From Pontiella desulfatans (lineage in GTDB: Bacteria > Verrucomicrobiota > Kiritimatiellia > Kiritimatiellales > Pontiellaceae), in assembly GCF_900890425.1 (NCBI RefSeq), contig NZ_CAAHFG010000001.1, positions 3,348,001-3,412,000 of the forward strand: 64,000 nt of DNA. The letters run 5' to 3'. The notes under the pieces were generated by a model, which worked only from the letters and a program-made list of their open reading frames with translations, did no database searches and had not been told where the DNA came from. The position numbers and the translations under genes were made by a program. How positions within the stretch are numbered: the stretch's first letter is position 1; each line of letters opens with the position of its first letter. Shown here one piece after another: positions 36,294 to 43,996 of this stretch.

Positions 36294-38415
36294 TGCCGAT
36301 CTCCAGTTTCAGGAATTGATTCGTTGTTCCAAGGGTTGGAACCGTGTTGGTGACGCTCTCGAAATCAGTATCGATGATTCCGGAACCGGCATCCGAAATG
36401 CCGTCGGTGCTCCACATGCCATCGCCCAGATCGTCGGTGGCTTTGACCGTGTAGGTCAGGCCGCGGGAGGCGGCATCGCGGCGGCGGTTGTACTGGATTT
36501 CAAAATCATCACCGGCAACCGCGTGGGAGGGATCGACCCCATCGTTTCCAAGGGTTGGAACTCCGCCGAGGGCATATTCGGTCAGATTGTTGAGGCCATC
36601 GCCGTCCGGATCGGCGAAGAGGTCGGAGTTTCCAAGGTTTGGAAACGTGTCGATCCAGTCATAGTAGGGATCGAGTTTCCCGTTATCCGTGTAAAGCTGC
36701 TCGATCTCGGCCTGGGCCGCCGCGGCGTCCGCCGTGGCATAGAGGGCGATCTGCCCGCCGGCGATCAGGTTGCGGGCCGCCAGATGCGGCCAATCGATGA
36801 GCAGTGTGCCGCTGCTTACGGATGCGGCGATGTTGGTATCCAGCGCCTGATAACCCAGCGATGAAAGGAACGGTATCTCGACGCGTATGCTCCGTGACGG
36901 ATCGTCTTTCGGAATGCCCGCCACATCGAGCAGGCGCAGGGCCACATGATGCTCGTGGGCATCCATGCGAAAGATGCAGCGGATGTGTTTTTTCCAGGTT
37001 GTAAATGGATACTCCAGATCGACAATGGAATCGCGGATGTCTTTCATGACCATGGTTGAGGATGAAACCGTCCAGCCATTGAAGTGGCGTTGAATAGCGC
37101 CCGACTCCTCCGATGCATCCAGATGTTCGATGCCATTCAGCACCAGGTTGGTGATCGAACCATCGGAAGCCCAGATCATGTAGTTGTCCGCAACTGCTGC
37201 CGGGGCCTCGACAAACCGGACATAATCGATGCTGGCCCCTTCCCCGCCGTCGGCCTGCCCGAACACTTCGATTCTATCGCCGGAGCTGAGGTAGACCCGC
37301 CGGATGGTGCGTTCCATAACGTTGATGGATGCCGGGTCGGAGCTGCCCAGGCGGCGGTCTGCCAGCCAGGAATCCAGCAGTTGATCGTTCAAATAGACCT
37401 TGAATGCCGCGCGGCCATCGGTCTCGTCAAAATAGCCGACCTTTAGATCGTAATAGCCATCCTCGAACCCAATCAGCAGCCCTTCGGCCGATCCCTCGGA
37501 ACCGGTTAACCGAACCAGCTGGCCACCGGACGCATCGACGTTCGCTTCGGCGGCGTAGCCGGTCAGCGTCATTTCCTCGGCTTCCAGTTTGGTAAGCGAC
37601 TCGATCGAACCGAGGGTAACGGTCAGCGTTGCCGAATCCGGCGAGGCCGGATCAATGGCCGCGCCGTAGGTGGGGTGTGCCTTCAGGTCGGAACAGAAGT
37701 GGGTGCCGAGAGGCAGTGCAACGCCCCGGAGTTCTGCCGAATAGAGCACCACGTTTTGATCCAGCAGCAATGTCCCCCCGTTTTCAACCACCAGGACGGA
37801 GCTGGTGCTGAAATGGTTGCCGTCAAAATCGAGCATCCCGTTCGACGACACATTGAAATCGCCGTCGCCGAATCCATCGCCTTTCAGCGTGCCCGCTTCA
37901 ACATTCCACACGCCGGAAAAGGTATTCGCGGAGTTTTCAATGCTCACGGTGCCTTCACCGACAATACCCACCGATGCAATCGTGTTGCCGGGAACCATCA
38001 GGACATCCAGCTGGATCGTTCTGCTCGCATAACTGGTGTTTAATTCAATGGCTCCGGAACCGCTCAGCGAGCCGTCCAGTTTTGCGGTGCCCCCGCCCCC
38101 GTTCGCCATCGAGGTTCCATCGTGCATGACCAGATTAACCGAGGTAAAACTGCCTCCATTTTTCAGGGTCAGCGAGGAACCGTTGGACAGCGTCAGCGAT
38201 TCGCCGGCAAAGGTGCCGCCCTCGCCGGGCGTGCGCGTTTTATCGCCCAGATCATTTACATAGGCATTGATGTTTGAAGGGGCCAGACCGTCCGACCATT
38301 TGGCGGCCGTGTTCCAGCTTTCCCCCATGTCGTGCCCGTCGGTCTGATAGATGGTCGCGGCATTCACACAGGAGCTGATCCCCAACAGCACTAAAATATA
38401 AAGATTGGTTTTCAT
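36283..38415 (-). CDS. Secreted beta-strand-repeat plus CBM-like protein, partner of the WRGEY hydrolase
   Basis: A 710-residue exported protein. Signal peptide 1-19, then one autotransporter-type unit (about 20-275, from WNTAAKWSDGLAPS to LTVTLGS), a CBM6/35-like domain (285-410; EAEEMTLTGYA, YFDETDGRAAFK, YLNDQLLDSWLADR), the LVLNG domain (425-575; LVLNGIEHLD, CIFRMDAHEHH), and a C-terminal module with DPDGDGLNNLTEYALGG ending FLKLEIGIEK. No catalytic motif. The ATG at 38415 has AAGGGGGATACG upstream. It follows the 38432 hydrolase by 16 bases, as its relatives do at the two other loci. Three TTCCAA-N3-TTGGAA palindromes lie in the coding sequence of the C-terminal part. Confidence 0.8.
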   Translation of the reverse strand: MKTNLYILVLLGISSCVNAATIYQTDGHDMGESWNTAAKWSDGLAPSNINAYVNDLGDKTRTPGEGGTFAGESLTLSNGSSLTLKNGGSFTSVNLVMHDGTSMANGGGGTAKLDGSLSGSGAIELNTSYASRTIQLDVLMVPGNTIASVGIVGEGTVSIENSANTFSGVWNVEAGTLKGDGFGDGDFNVSSNGMLDFDGNHFSTSSVLVVENGGTLLLDQNVVLYSAELRGVALPLGTHFCSDLKAHPTYGAAIDPASPDSATLTVTLGSIESLTKLEAEEMTLTGYAAEANVDASGGQLVRLTGSEGSAEGLLIGFEDGYYDLKVGYFDETDGRAAFKVYLNDQLLDSWLADRRLGSSDPASINVMERTIRRVYLSSGDRIEVFGQADGGEGASIDYVRFVEAPAAVADNYMIWASDGSITNLVLNGIEHLDASEESGAIQRHFNGWTVSSSTMVMKDIRDSIVDLEYPFTTWKKHIRCIFRMDAHEHHVALRLLDVAGIPKDDPSRSIRVEIPFLSSLGYQALDTNIAASVSSGTLLIDWPHLAARNLIAGGQIALYATADAAAAQAEIEQLYTDNGKLDPYYDWIDTFPNLGNSDLFADPDGDGLNNLTEYALGGVPTLGNDGVDPSHAVAGDDFEIQYNRRRDAASRGLTYTVKATDDLGDGMWSTDGISDAGSGIIDTDFESVTNTVPTLGTTNQFLKLEIGIEK
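36327..36644. repeat. Three TTCCAA-N3-TTGGAA palindromes within the coding sequence
   Basis: Copies at 36327-36341 and 36546-36560 (both centre GGG) and 36630-36644 (centre GGT, extended to GTTTCCAAGGTTTGGAAAC). They encode short TLG/NLG-type linkers at domain boundaries of the C-terminal module. Similar copies occur in the paralogue at 44260 and 44347. They look like a small dispersed palindrome accepted in coding sequence. Confidence 0.7.
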
Positions 38416-38431
38416 CGTATCCCCCTTATGC

Positions 38432-41400
38432 CTAAAGACGGTCATTCGTTTTCAGGACGTAGGCAGCGTCCGTAACAATGTATTGGGTTTCGATGTCCAC
38501 GGATCCGCCGCTTTGCGTTGCGGTAATTGTGTTGTTGCCCGCCGCCACATGGAAGCCGGACTGGGTAACCGTCGGCTCGCTGAGCGTGTTCCAGTTTTTG
38601 TCGCAGATTTTGGCGGTTGTTCCGCCGGTATACTGCAGGAACTCACCCGGATTGACCGTACCCGTGATCGAGAGCGACCCGGCTCCGGCAATCTGGATAG
38701 ATGGATCGACCAGCGAGCCGGAGGCATCCTCATGCACCCGGACAACAAACTGCAGCTCCTGGGCGGCATACGGATTATCCACTTCGATCGCGGTTCCGCT
38801 GGTTATCGACTGCATGGGCTCCGCGCCGCCTTTTTCCTGGTGCGCCATATAGAACGGCCCGTCATCGACGGTGGTGCGGCTCATGACATGATGGGGCGTG
38901 AAGATATATTCATCGCTTCCGTTTTTGCCCAGCACCAACACGTGGTCGGTTTCATAGTGGTTGCTTCCCGGCGTCTTGGTCGTTACCGCGGCAACGTAGG
39001 CAACATCGTCCTCGTGCAGGATCGATCCGAGCTCAATCCAGTAGCCGAAGAGATCAATCACTTCGCCGCTAAGCCCGTGGTTGTTCAGTTCGTTCATCCC
39101 GAAGCTCTCGCCGCTCATGGGAACCGACAGGCTGACCCGCCGGCCGCCGGTCATGATCGATTCCTGCGCCATGAAGTGCGTGTTCAGGATGCTGGTTGCC
39201 GGATACCCTTTGTAGCGGTATTCATCCAGCCGGATACCGACCGCCAGCGGGAAATAGTTGTAGGTCATGTCGTCGCGAACCCCGCTGAAGCTCTGCTCGA
39301 AATTGGCGGCGATACTCCGGCCGACGCGGCTGGACGTGACCGGATATTCGAGATAGCTGTAGACCCGGTCATAATAGTCGCGACCGCTCCAGGGCGTATT
39401 GTCGTGGCTGTTCCCGCCGTCGATATGCAGGTGCCCGCCGCCGCTCGCCACAAACAGGTCGTTCAGGAAGCTGGCATGGCGGAAGGCCAGATCATCCATC
39501 AGGCTGTCGGGCTGATCCAGGTCATAGTTCGGGCCATAGACCCCGCTCGTCCAGGGGCTCAGCAGCCCGGCCCAGTCCTCGCCGGCGGCATGCGACAGCG
39601 CATCGGTTGCCCCCAGCCCGCGCGTACAGCCTTCCAGCACCCACACCTCTTCTTCCGTCCGTTCGAACGAACCGACGCGAACGATTTCCTCGCCGATGCG
39701 CACATAGTCGAAATGCATCGCCGAGCCGATGTAGACCGGCAAATTGACGCCTTCGTTCACGCGCAGACGGATGCGTGTGTCGGAGGAACTGATCGGAACC
39801 TCGAGCGTCCCCCCGCCCCAGCAGTCCAGCCGCCGGTCAACGGTGGGAACAAGAAACTCCGCATCGTTCTCACCCACCGGGATTCCCACATTGTGCAGGC
39901 GGATCATGATGTTGCTGGCCGCCAGATATTCCGTATAGGCGACCAGGTCGGCCTTCCCGTTGGGGAACACCTCCGTGTTCACATTGGTGATCGAATTATA
40001 GTTGGGCCAGTATTCGCCGCGCCAGGTCGCCGTATGCATGTAGACCCGCTTAACGCCGGCGGGAAAGGCCACGGTATCGGTCAGGGTATAAAGGTCGGCC
40101 AGGTTCGTGGCCTCAAACTGCACCTGGCTCATGGCCCCGAGTTTTGCGCGGTATTGCGCGACCCAGGCCAGCACATCGGCCTCCGTCCAGCTCGGCTGTC
40201 CGGCCGGATGTGGAATGGGCTCGTTCGCCCAGATCGAAGCCAGGCAGGCATCCAGCTCTGCGCCATCCAGCGTTCCGTCATACAGCGCAACGCCCCCCTT
40301 GGTGCCATCGGCTTCCGCCGCCCAGGGATACTTCCAATAGATATCCTGCCACGCGTCATCCTCATCCGTATCGGCATCCACCACATCGTCCAGCGACTTC
40401 ATCCAAACCAGCGCATTGCTGATCAACCGAAGCCTCATGCCGTACTGACGGTCGTTCGCGCCGATGCCCTCGGTATCCACGAGGTGAATCGAAACATGCC
40501 GCGGGTAGGCATCAATCCGGAACGTAAAGCTCGGCAGGCTTCCCGCCGATTCCGAGACGGTCATCCGATCACCGGAAAACGAGGCATGGCCCAGCATGGT
40601 TTCCGAATAGTTTTGCCCGTCGAATGTCCGCAGATAAAATCCGTCGTCGGAGGAAGAGCCCATCCGGTTCACGCCGTTCAGAATCAGCGTGGCCGGCGTT
40701 GCGTCGCTGTTGAACGTGAATTCGGAATGGGAAACGGGCGGATCGGAAAGGACGGTGATCGTTCCCGCCGATGCCAGCCCATCCGCCAGAGCCGATGCAT
40801 CGATTCCCAGATCCGTTATGAGGTTGGTGGCATTGTGTGTTCCGGAAGCCAGCCCCACGCCCCGGATGGTGGCCGACTGGAAGGTCAGATCCTCATCCAG
40901 CTTGATCACGCCGTTGCAATCCAGCGAGCCAACGGGATTGTGATAGGCCCCGTCGATGTCGAGATAGCCCTGGGTTCCGACGATAAAACTTCCCGCCCCC
41001 AATCCGTTGCCTTTCAGGTAGCAGTTTTGAACATCCCAGGTTCCGGCAAAGGTGTTGGAAGGATTGGAAAAGGTAAAGCCGCATTCCGTGGCCGCCGTAA
41101 ATTCCCCGCTGTTGTTGACAGCAATTGTATGGATCGCCGCGTCGGCGGTGACCCATGCAGAAACGGTCGTTTTGCGATTGTGATACGACGGATTGAACGT
41201 AACCGTGCCGGCTCCCGTCAGCGCCAGATTCCCGGCAAGACTTCCGGACGACCCGCCGTTTTGCAACGAAGACCCCGCCGTGATGGTCAGGTTGCTGGCG
41301 GTGCATACCCCGGTGTGCTTGAACTTTAATACGGCCCCGTTGTCGATCGTGAGTGAATCGCCCAGAAAAACAGGATTGCCCTCAATGGAACCCTGCGGCG

Positions 41401-41590
41401 TACGGGTGTCCCGTCCACTCACGTTGTTGATATAATCGTTTCCCGGCGACGGAACCTGGTCGTTCGACCACGAAGAGGCTTTAAGCCATCCCGCGGCATC
41501 CGCCGCTCCCACGTTTTCATCCTGGGAGACCAGGGCACCCGCTGCATTCAATGCAACAACGGCCGCCATGGCAACAAAAGTCCTGTTCAT
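38432..41590 (-). CDS. WRGEY-family putative glycoside hydrolase with N-terminal beta-strand repeat unit
   Basis: A 1052-residue exported protein, the longest of three relatives. Signal peptide about 1-20, one autotransporter-type unit (20-285, ADAAGWLKASSWSNDQVPS to ITVLSDPP), then the LVLNG domain (LILNGVNRM, TFRIDAYPRH), and the barrel-like region with KRVYMHTATWRGEYWPNY, VFPNGKADLVAY, GHLHIDGGNSHDN and SSRVGRSIAANFEQ. The C-terminal beta part ends YVLKTNDRL. The ATG at 41590 has AGGGG nine bases upstream and begins the signal peptide. The extra N-terminal unit is missing from the two relatives at 13492 and 46240. It follows the SGNH gene and precedes its CBM partner. Family number unknown. 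Confidence 0.78.
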   Translation of the reverse strand: MNRTFVAMAAVVALNAAGALVSQDENVGAADAAGWLKASSWSNDQVPSPGNDYINNVSGRDTRTPQGSIEGNPVFLGDSLTIDNGAVLKFKHTGVCTASNLTITAGSSLQNGGSSGSLAGNLALTGAGTVTFNPSYHNRKTTVSAWVTADAAIHTIAVNNSGEFTAATECGFTFSNPSNTFAGTWDVQNCYLKGNGLGAGSFIVGTQGYLDIDGAYHNPVGSLDCNGVIKLDEDLTFQSATIRGVGLASGTHNATNLITDLGIDASALADGLASAGTITVLSDPPVSHSEFTFNSDATPATLILNGVNRMGSSSDDGFYLRTFDGQNYSETMLGHASFSGDRMTVSESAGSLPSFTFRIDAYPRHVSIHLVDTEGIGANDRQYGMRLRLISNALVWMKSLDDVVDADTDEDDAWQDIYWKYPWAAEADGTKGGVALYDGTLDGAELDACLASIWANEPIPHPAGQPSWTEADVLAWVAQYRAKLGAMSQVQFEATNLADLYTLTDTVAFPAGVKRVYMHTATWRGEYWPNYNSITNVNTEVFPNGKADLVAYTEYLAASNIMIRLHNVGIPVGENDAEFLVPTVDRRLDCWGGGTLEVPISSSDTRIRLRVNEGVNLPVYIGSAMHFDYVRIGEEIVRVGSFERTEEEVWVLEGCTRGLGATDALSHAAGEDWAGLLSPWTSGVYGPNYDLDQPDSLMDDLAFRHASFLNDLFVASGGGHLHIDGGNSHDNTPWSGRDYYDRVYSYLEYPVTSSRVGRSIAANFEQSFSGVRDDMTYNYFPLAVGIRLDEYRYKGYPATSILNTHFMAQESIMTGGRRVSLSVPMSGESFGMNELNNHGLSGEVIDLFGYWIELGSILHEDDVAYVAAVTTKTPGSNHYETDHVLVLGKNGSDEYIFTPHHVMSRTTVDDGPFYMAHQEKGGAEPMQSITSGTAIEVDNPYAAQELQFVVRVHEDASGSLVDPSIQIAGAGSLSITGTVNPGEFLQYTGGTTAKICDKNWNTLSEPTVTQSGFHVAAGNNTITATQSGGSVDIETQYIVTDAAYVLKTNDRL

Positions 41591-41603
41591 GCATTTCCCC
41601 TGC

Positions 41604-42449
41604 TTATTTTTCAAATCCGATTTCCAATTTCAGGAATTCATTGGTCTTGCCGACTGTTGAAACGCTGTTGGTGCCCAAAACCGGAGGCACCAGACCGTCG
41701 GTCGGGACAACTTCGCAAAGTTGAATCGCCTCATGGGCAAGGCGCTCGCCGAACAGCCGGTAGCCTTCAACAGTATAGTGCAGGCTATTATGAACTTTTC
41801 TGCCCGCCTTATTGATCCCGTCATTCAAATCATCGGTATTAACCCAGGTCGCGCGAGGATGCGCCTCGACGACCTCGACCAATGCATCGCGCACCATCGT
41901 CCAATGCGGATACTTCTCGTTCGCCATGTCATAGTCACTCAGACGTCCCACAACCACATTGATATCCTCACGCCCCAAATCGTCGGAAAGTTGCTGAAAC
42001 AACCCTACCAAACTCTCCGCATAGACTTCGCCATGGCTCTCTTTGGCATCCCGCTCGCCCTGCATCCAGACGAAGGTAACCGTTGAGAACTCCTTCTCTC
42101 GGGTCGCCTCTTCAACCTTTGCCAACAACCGGTCATACAGGTCTCCCGGCACCTTCCCGCCGCTGTAGAGTGGATAGCCCGTTTGTTCGGGATCATACCC
42201 ATCGACCGCCTTCCACTGCTTATACCAACGGCGAATCGGCTGGCCGCCCAGCGAATCCTTCACAACCGTTACGTTTTCTTTACCAAACGCGGCTTCTACC
42301 GTGGGGACGAACGAAATATTTTCATCAAGATAATACATATTCGACTGGCCCGACAGGATGAAGAGATGCTTCCCCTTTTCAGCCGCATGCGCCACCCCGC
42401 AAACCAGGGCAACCAAGCTTGCAATATATAGCTTCTTTTTCATTCTCAT
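41604..42449 (-). CDS. SGNH (sialate O-acetylesterase-like) esterase with short C-terminal tag
   Basis: A 281-residue secreted esterase. Signal peptide about 1-22; FILSGQSNMYY gives the putative nucleophile Ser36, and WMQGERD and VNTDDLNDG are shared with the protein at 7560-9092. That relative continues into an alpha/beta hydrolase domain; here the SGNH domain is followed by a short linker and the tail TNEFLKLEIGFEK, nearly the same as the tails of the proteins at 36283 and 43997. This looks like replacement of the second domain by a C-terminal tag through recombination. It lies 26 bases after a PhoD gene, an arrangement repeated at 9152/7560. Confidence 0.86.
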   Translation of the reverse strand: MRMKKKLYIASLVALVCGVAHAAEKGKHLFILSGQSNMYYLDENISFVPTVEAAFGKENVTVVKDSLGGQPIRRWYKQWKAVDGYDPEQTGYPLYSGGKVPGDLYDRLLAKVEEATREKEFSTVTFVWMQGERDAKESHGEVYAESLVGLFQQLSDDLGREDINVVVGRLSDYDMANEKYPHWTMVRDALVEVVEAHPRATWVNTDDLNDGINKAGRKVHNSLHYTVEGYRLFGERLAHEAIQLCEVVPTDGLVPPVLGTNSVSTVGKTNEFLKLEIGFEK

Positions 42450-42475
42450 TCCATTTCTTCGATTTTAACGGACGG

Positions 42476-43936
42476 CTAGTTCTGGATCGTTATCGTTTCC
42501 AGCTCCTGCCCGTTTTCGTTAATCAATCGGAAAACCGCCTGATCTGCGGTGAACGTAATTTCACCGAACGCCCACGACCGGCTTTTCAACCCAAACAACT
42601 GGGCCGTCCGATCTTCCCCGAAGGCACCCGGCCCCGGAACGCCGCCGAGCGTCGCGACCTCGAACTCATAGATCTTTTTGCCCTCGGGACGCGGAATGGC
42701 GAAGCCGCGCGCGCCGTGGCGATCGCCGCACAGCAGAATCACCTTGGAGCCTTGCTTCGCGTCGATCAGCTGGAAAATTTCTTCGCGCCCCTCCGTATCC
42801 CACGTCCCCCAACTGTCTTTGCCGTTGGAGATATAGTCGCTCCACATCGTGCCGCCGCTGAGCAAAATATAGGGAGAGGTCGATTCTTTGATCTGCTGTT
42901 TCAGCCAGGCCATCTGTTCCTCGCCCAAAAACGAATTGAGCTGGCCGCGTTCTTCATTCACCCGGCAGGAGCGCGTATCGAGCGCAATAACGTGCACCGG
43001 CCCGACTTGGGTCTGGAAATAGATGCCCTTGCGTTCCACATTCCGATCCGGATTGTTCCATTGGGTTTTCCAGTTTTTCCGCAACCCGTCCACATCGATC
43101 GCCTGGCCCCGGGTGGACGTTCCGCCCGAATCGTCGTGCCAATAATCATGGTCGTCCCACGCCGCATAAACCGGGACATTCGCCGTCAGCTGCTGCCACG
43201 ACGGGGAAAGATTGCGAAGCTGGTAGTCGGCGTTGATCAATCCAAAATCGTTCTTGCGATCATCCACCGCACAGTCGCCGAGCACCAGCATCGCGCGGTT
43301 GCCTCGCTCCTGAATCAAGTTCATCAGCTCCGGCCGGTATAGCCCGACTTTATGGAAGCACGTCCCGAAGGCGATTTTAAAGGGCTTTTCAGACAGCGTT
43401 GCCGGAGCGGTAACGAAGCGTCCCCCGCCGAGGTTTTTACCTTTCGAATTGGTCACCTGATACGTGTATGCCGTATCGGAAGAAAGACCTTCACAACGAA
43501 CGATCAGAATGCGTTCCGGTTTACCGGACGCAAACGTTTTGGAGGCTCCGCTTTGCGGGGTCACCTTAACCTCGACCGAGTCCGGCATCGGCAGATGCAC
43601 CCAGACCGCGACGGATGTCGGCGTCAGGTCGCCCAGCATCGGGCCGCCGAGTTTCGAATGCCCGAAAAGACGGCAGACCCCCGCCAGCGCATCCTCCGGC
43701 TTCGATCCTGTCAAAGCCGTCCGGCAGGCCGTATAGAAATCCTGCACCGCCTGCGGTTGCGTCTCGTATTGGTTCATGATCTTCAGATCAATCTCCAGCG
43801 TCCCCTTGTGCGCATCCTTCAGCGAGACCGGTGCCGGCTCTGAGGGATTGCCGCCACGCGCGGCCAACGCCCCGCCAACGGTCGTGGCGGCCAAAACGAG
43901 AAACTGTTGCCTCTTAAGGCGGGAATATTCATTCAT
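42476..43936 (-). CDS. PhoD-like metallophosphoesterase
   Basis: A 486-residue PhoD-family protein with FGTCFHK, VLGDCAVDD, WDDHDYWHDD, LDTRSC and CGDRHGARGF. It is closest to the protein at 9152-10630. The N-terminus LKRQQFLVLAATTVGG resembles a Tat signal but has KR followed by QQ, where the relative has KRRQ, so twin arginine is lost. The ATG at 43936 was chosen because AGGA lies eight bases upstream; the frame is open for 60 bases further. Metal motifs are otherwise complete. It is the third gene of a four-gene order (WRGEY hydrolase, CBM protein, PhoD, SGNH) repeated elsewhere in the window. Confidence 0.86.
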   Translation of the reverse strand: MNEYSRLKRQQFLVLAATTVGGALAARGGNPSEPAPVSLKDAHKGTLEIDLKIMNQYETQPQAVQDFYTACRTALTGSKPEDALAGVCRLFGHSKLGGPMLGDLTPTSVAVWVHLPMPDSVEVKVTPQSGASKTFASGKPERILIVRCEGLSSDTAYTYQVTNSKGKNLGGGRFVTAPATLSEKPFKIAFGTCFHKVGLYRPELMNLIQERGNRAMLVLGDCAVDDRKNDFGLINADYQLRNLSPSWQQLTANVPVYAAWDDHDYWHDDSGGTSTRGQAIDVDGLRKNWKTQWNNPDRNVERKGIYFQTQVGPVHVIALDTRSCRVNEERGQLNSFLGEEQMAWLKQQIKESTSPYILLSGGTMWSDYISNGKDSWGTWDTEGREEIFQLIDAKQGSKVILLCGDRHGARGFAIPRPEGKKIYEFEVATLGGVPGPGAFGEDRTAQLFGLKSRSWAFGEITFTADQAVFRLINENGQELETITIQN

Positions 43937-43996
43937 GATACGTCCTGATGTTGGTTTTCGTTGCTTCATTGAGTTGGGCGTTAAGAGTACACCCAT

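Noticed and set aside
38405-41329. Plus-strand open frame of 974 codons
   Set aside because: Antisense to the WRGEY hydrolase; its codons are the mirror of a well-supported protein and show no domain.
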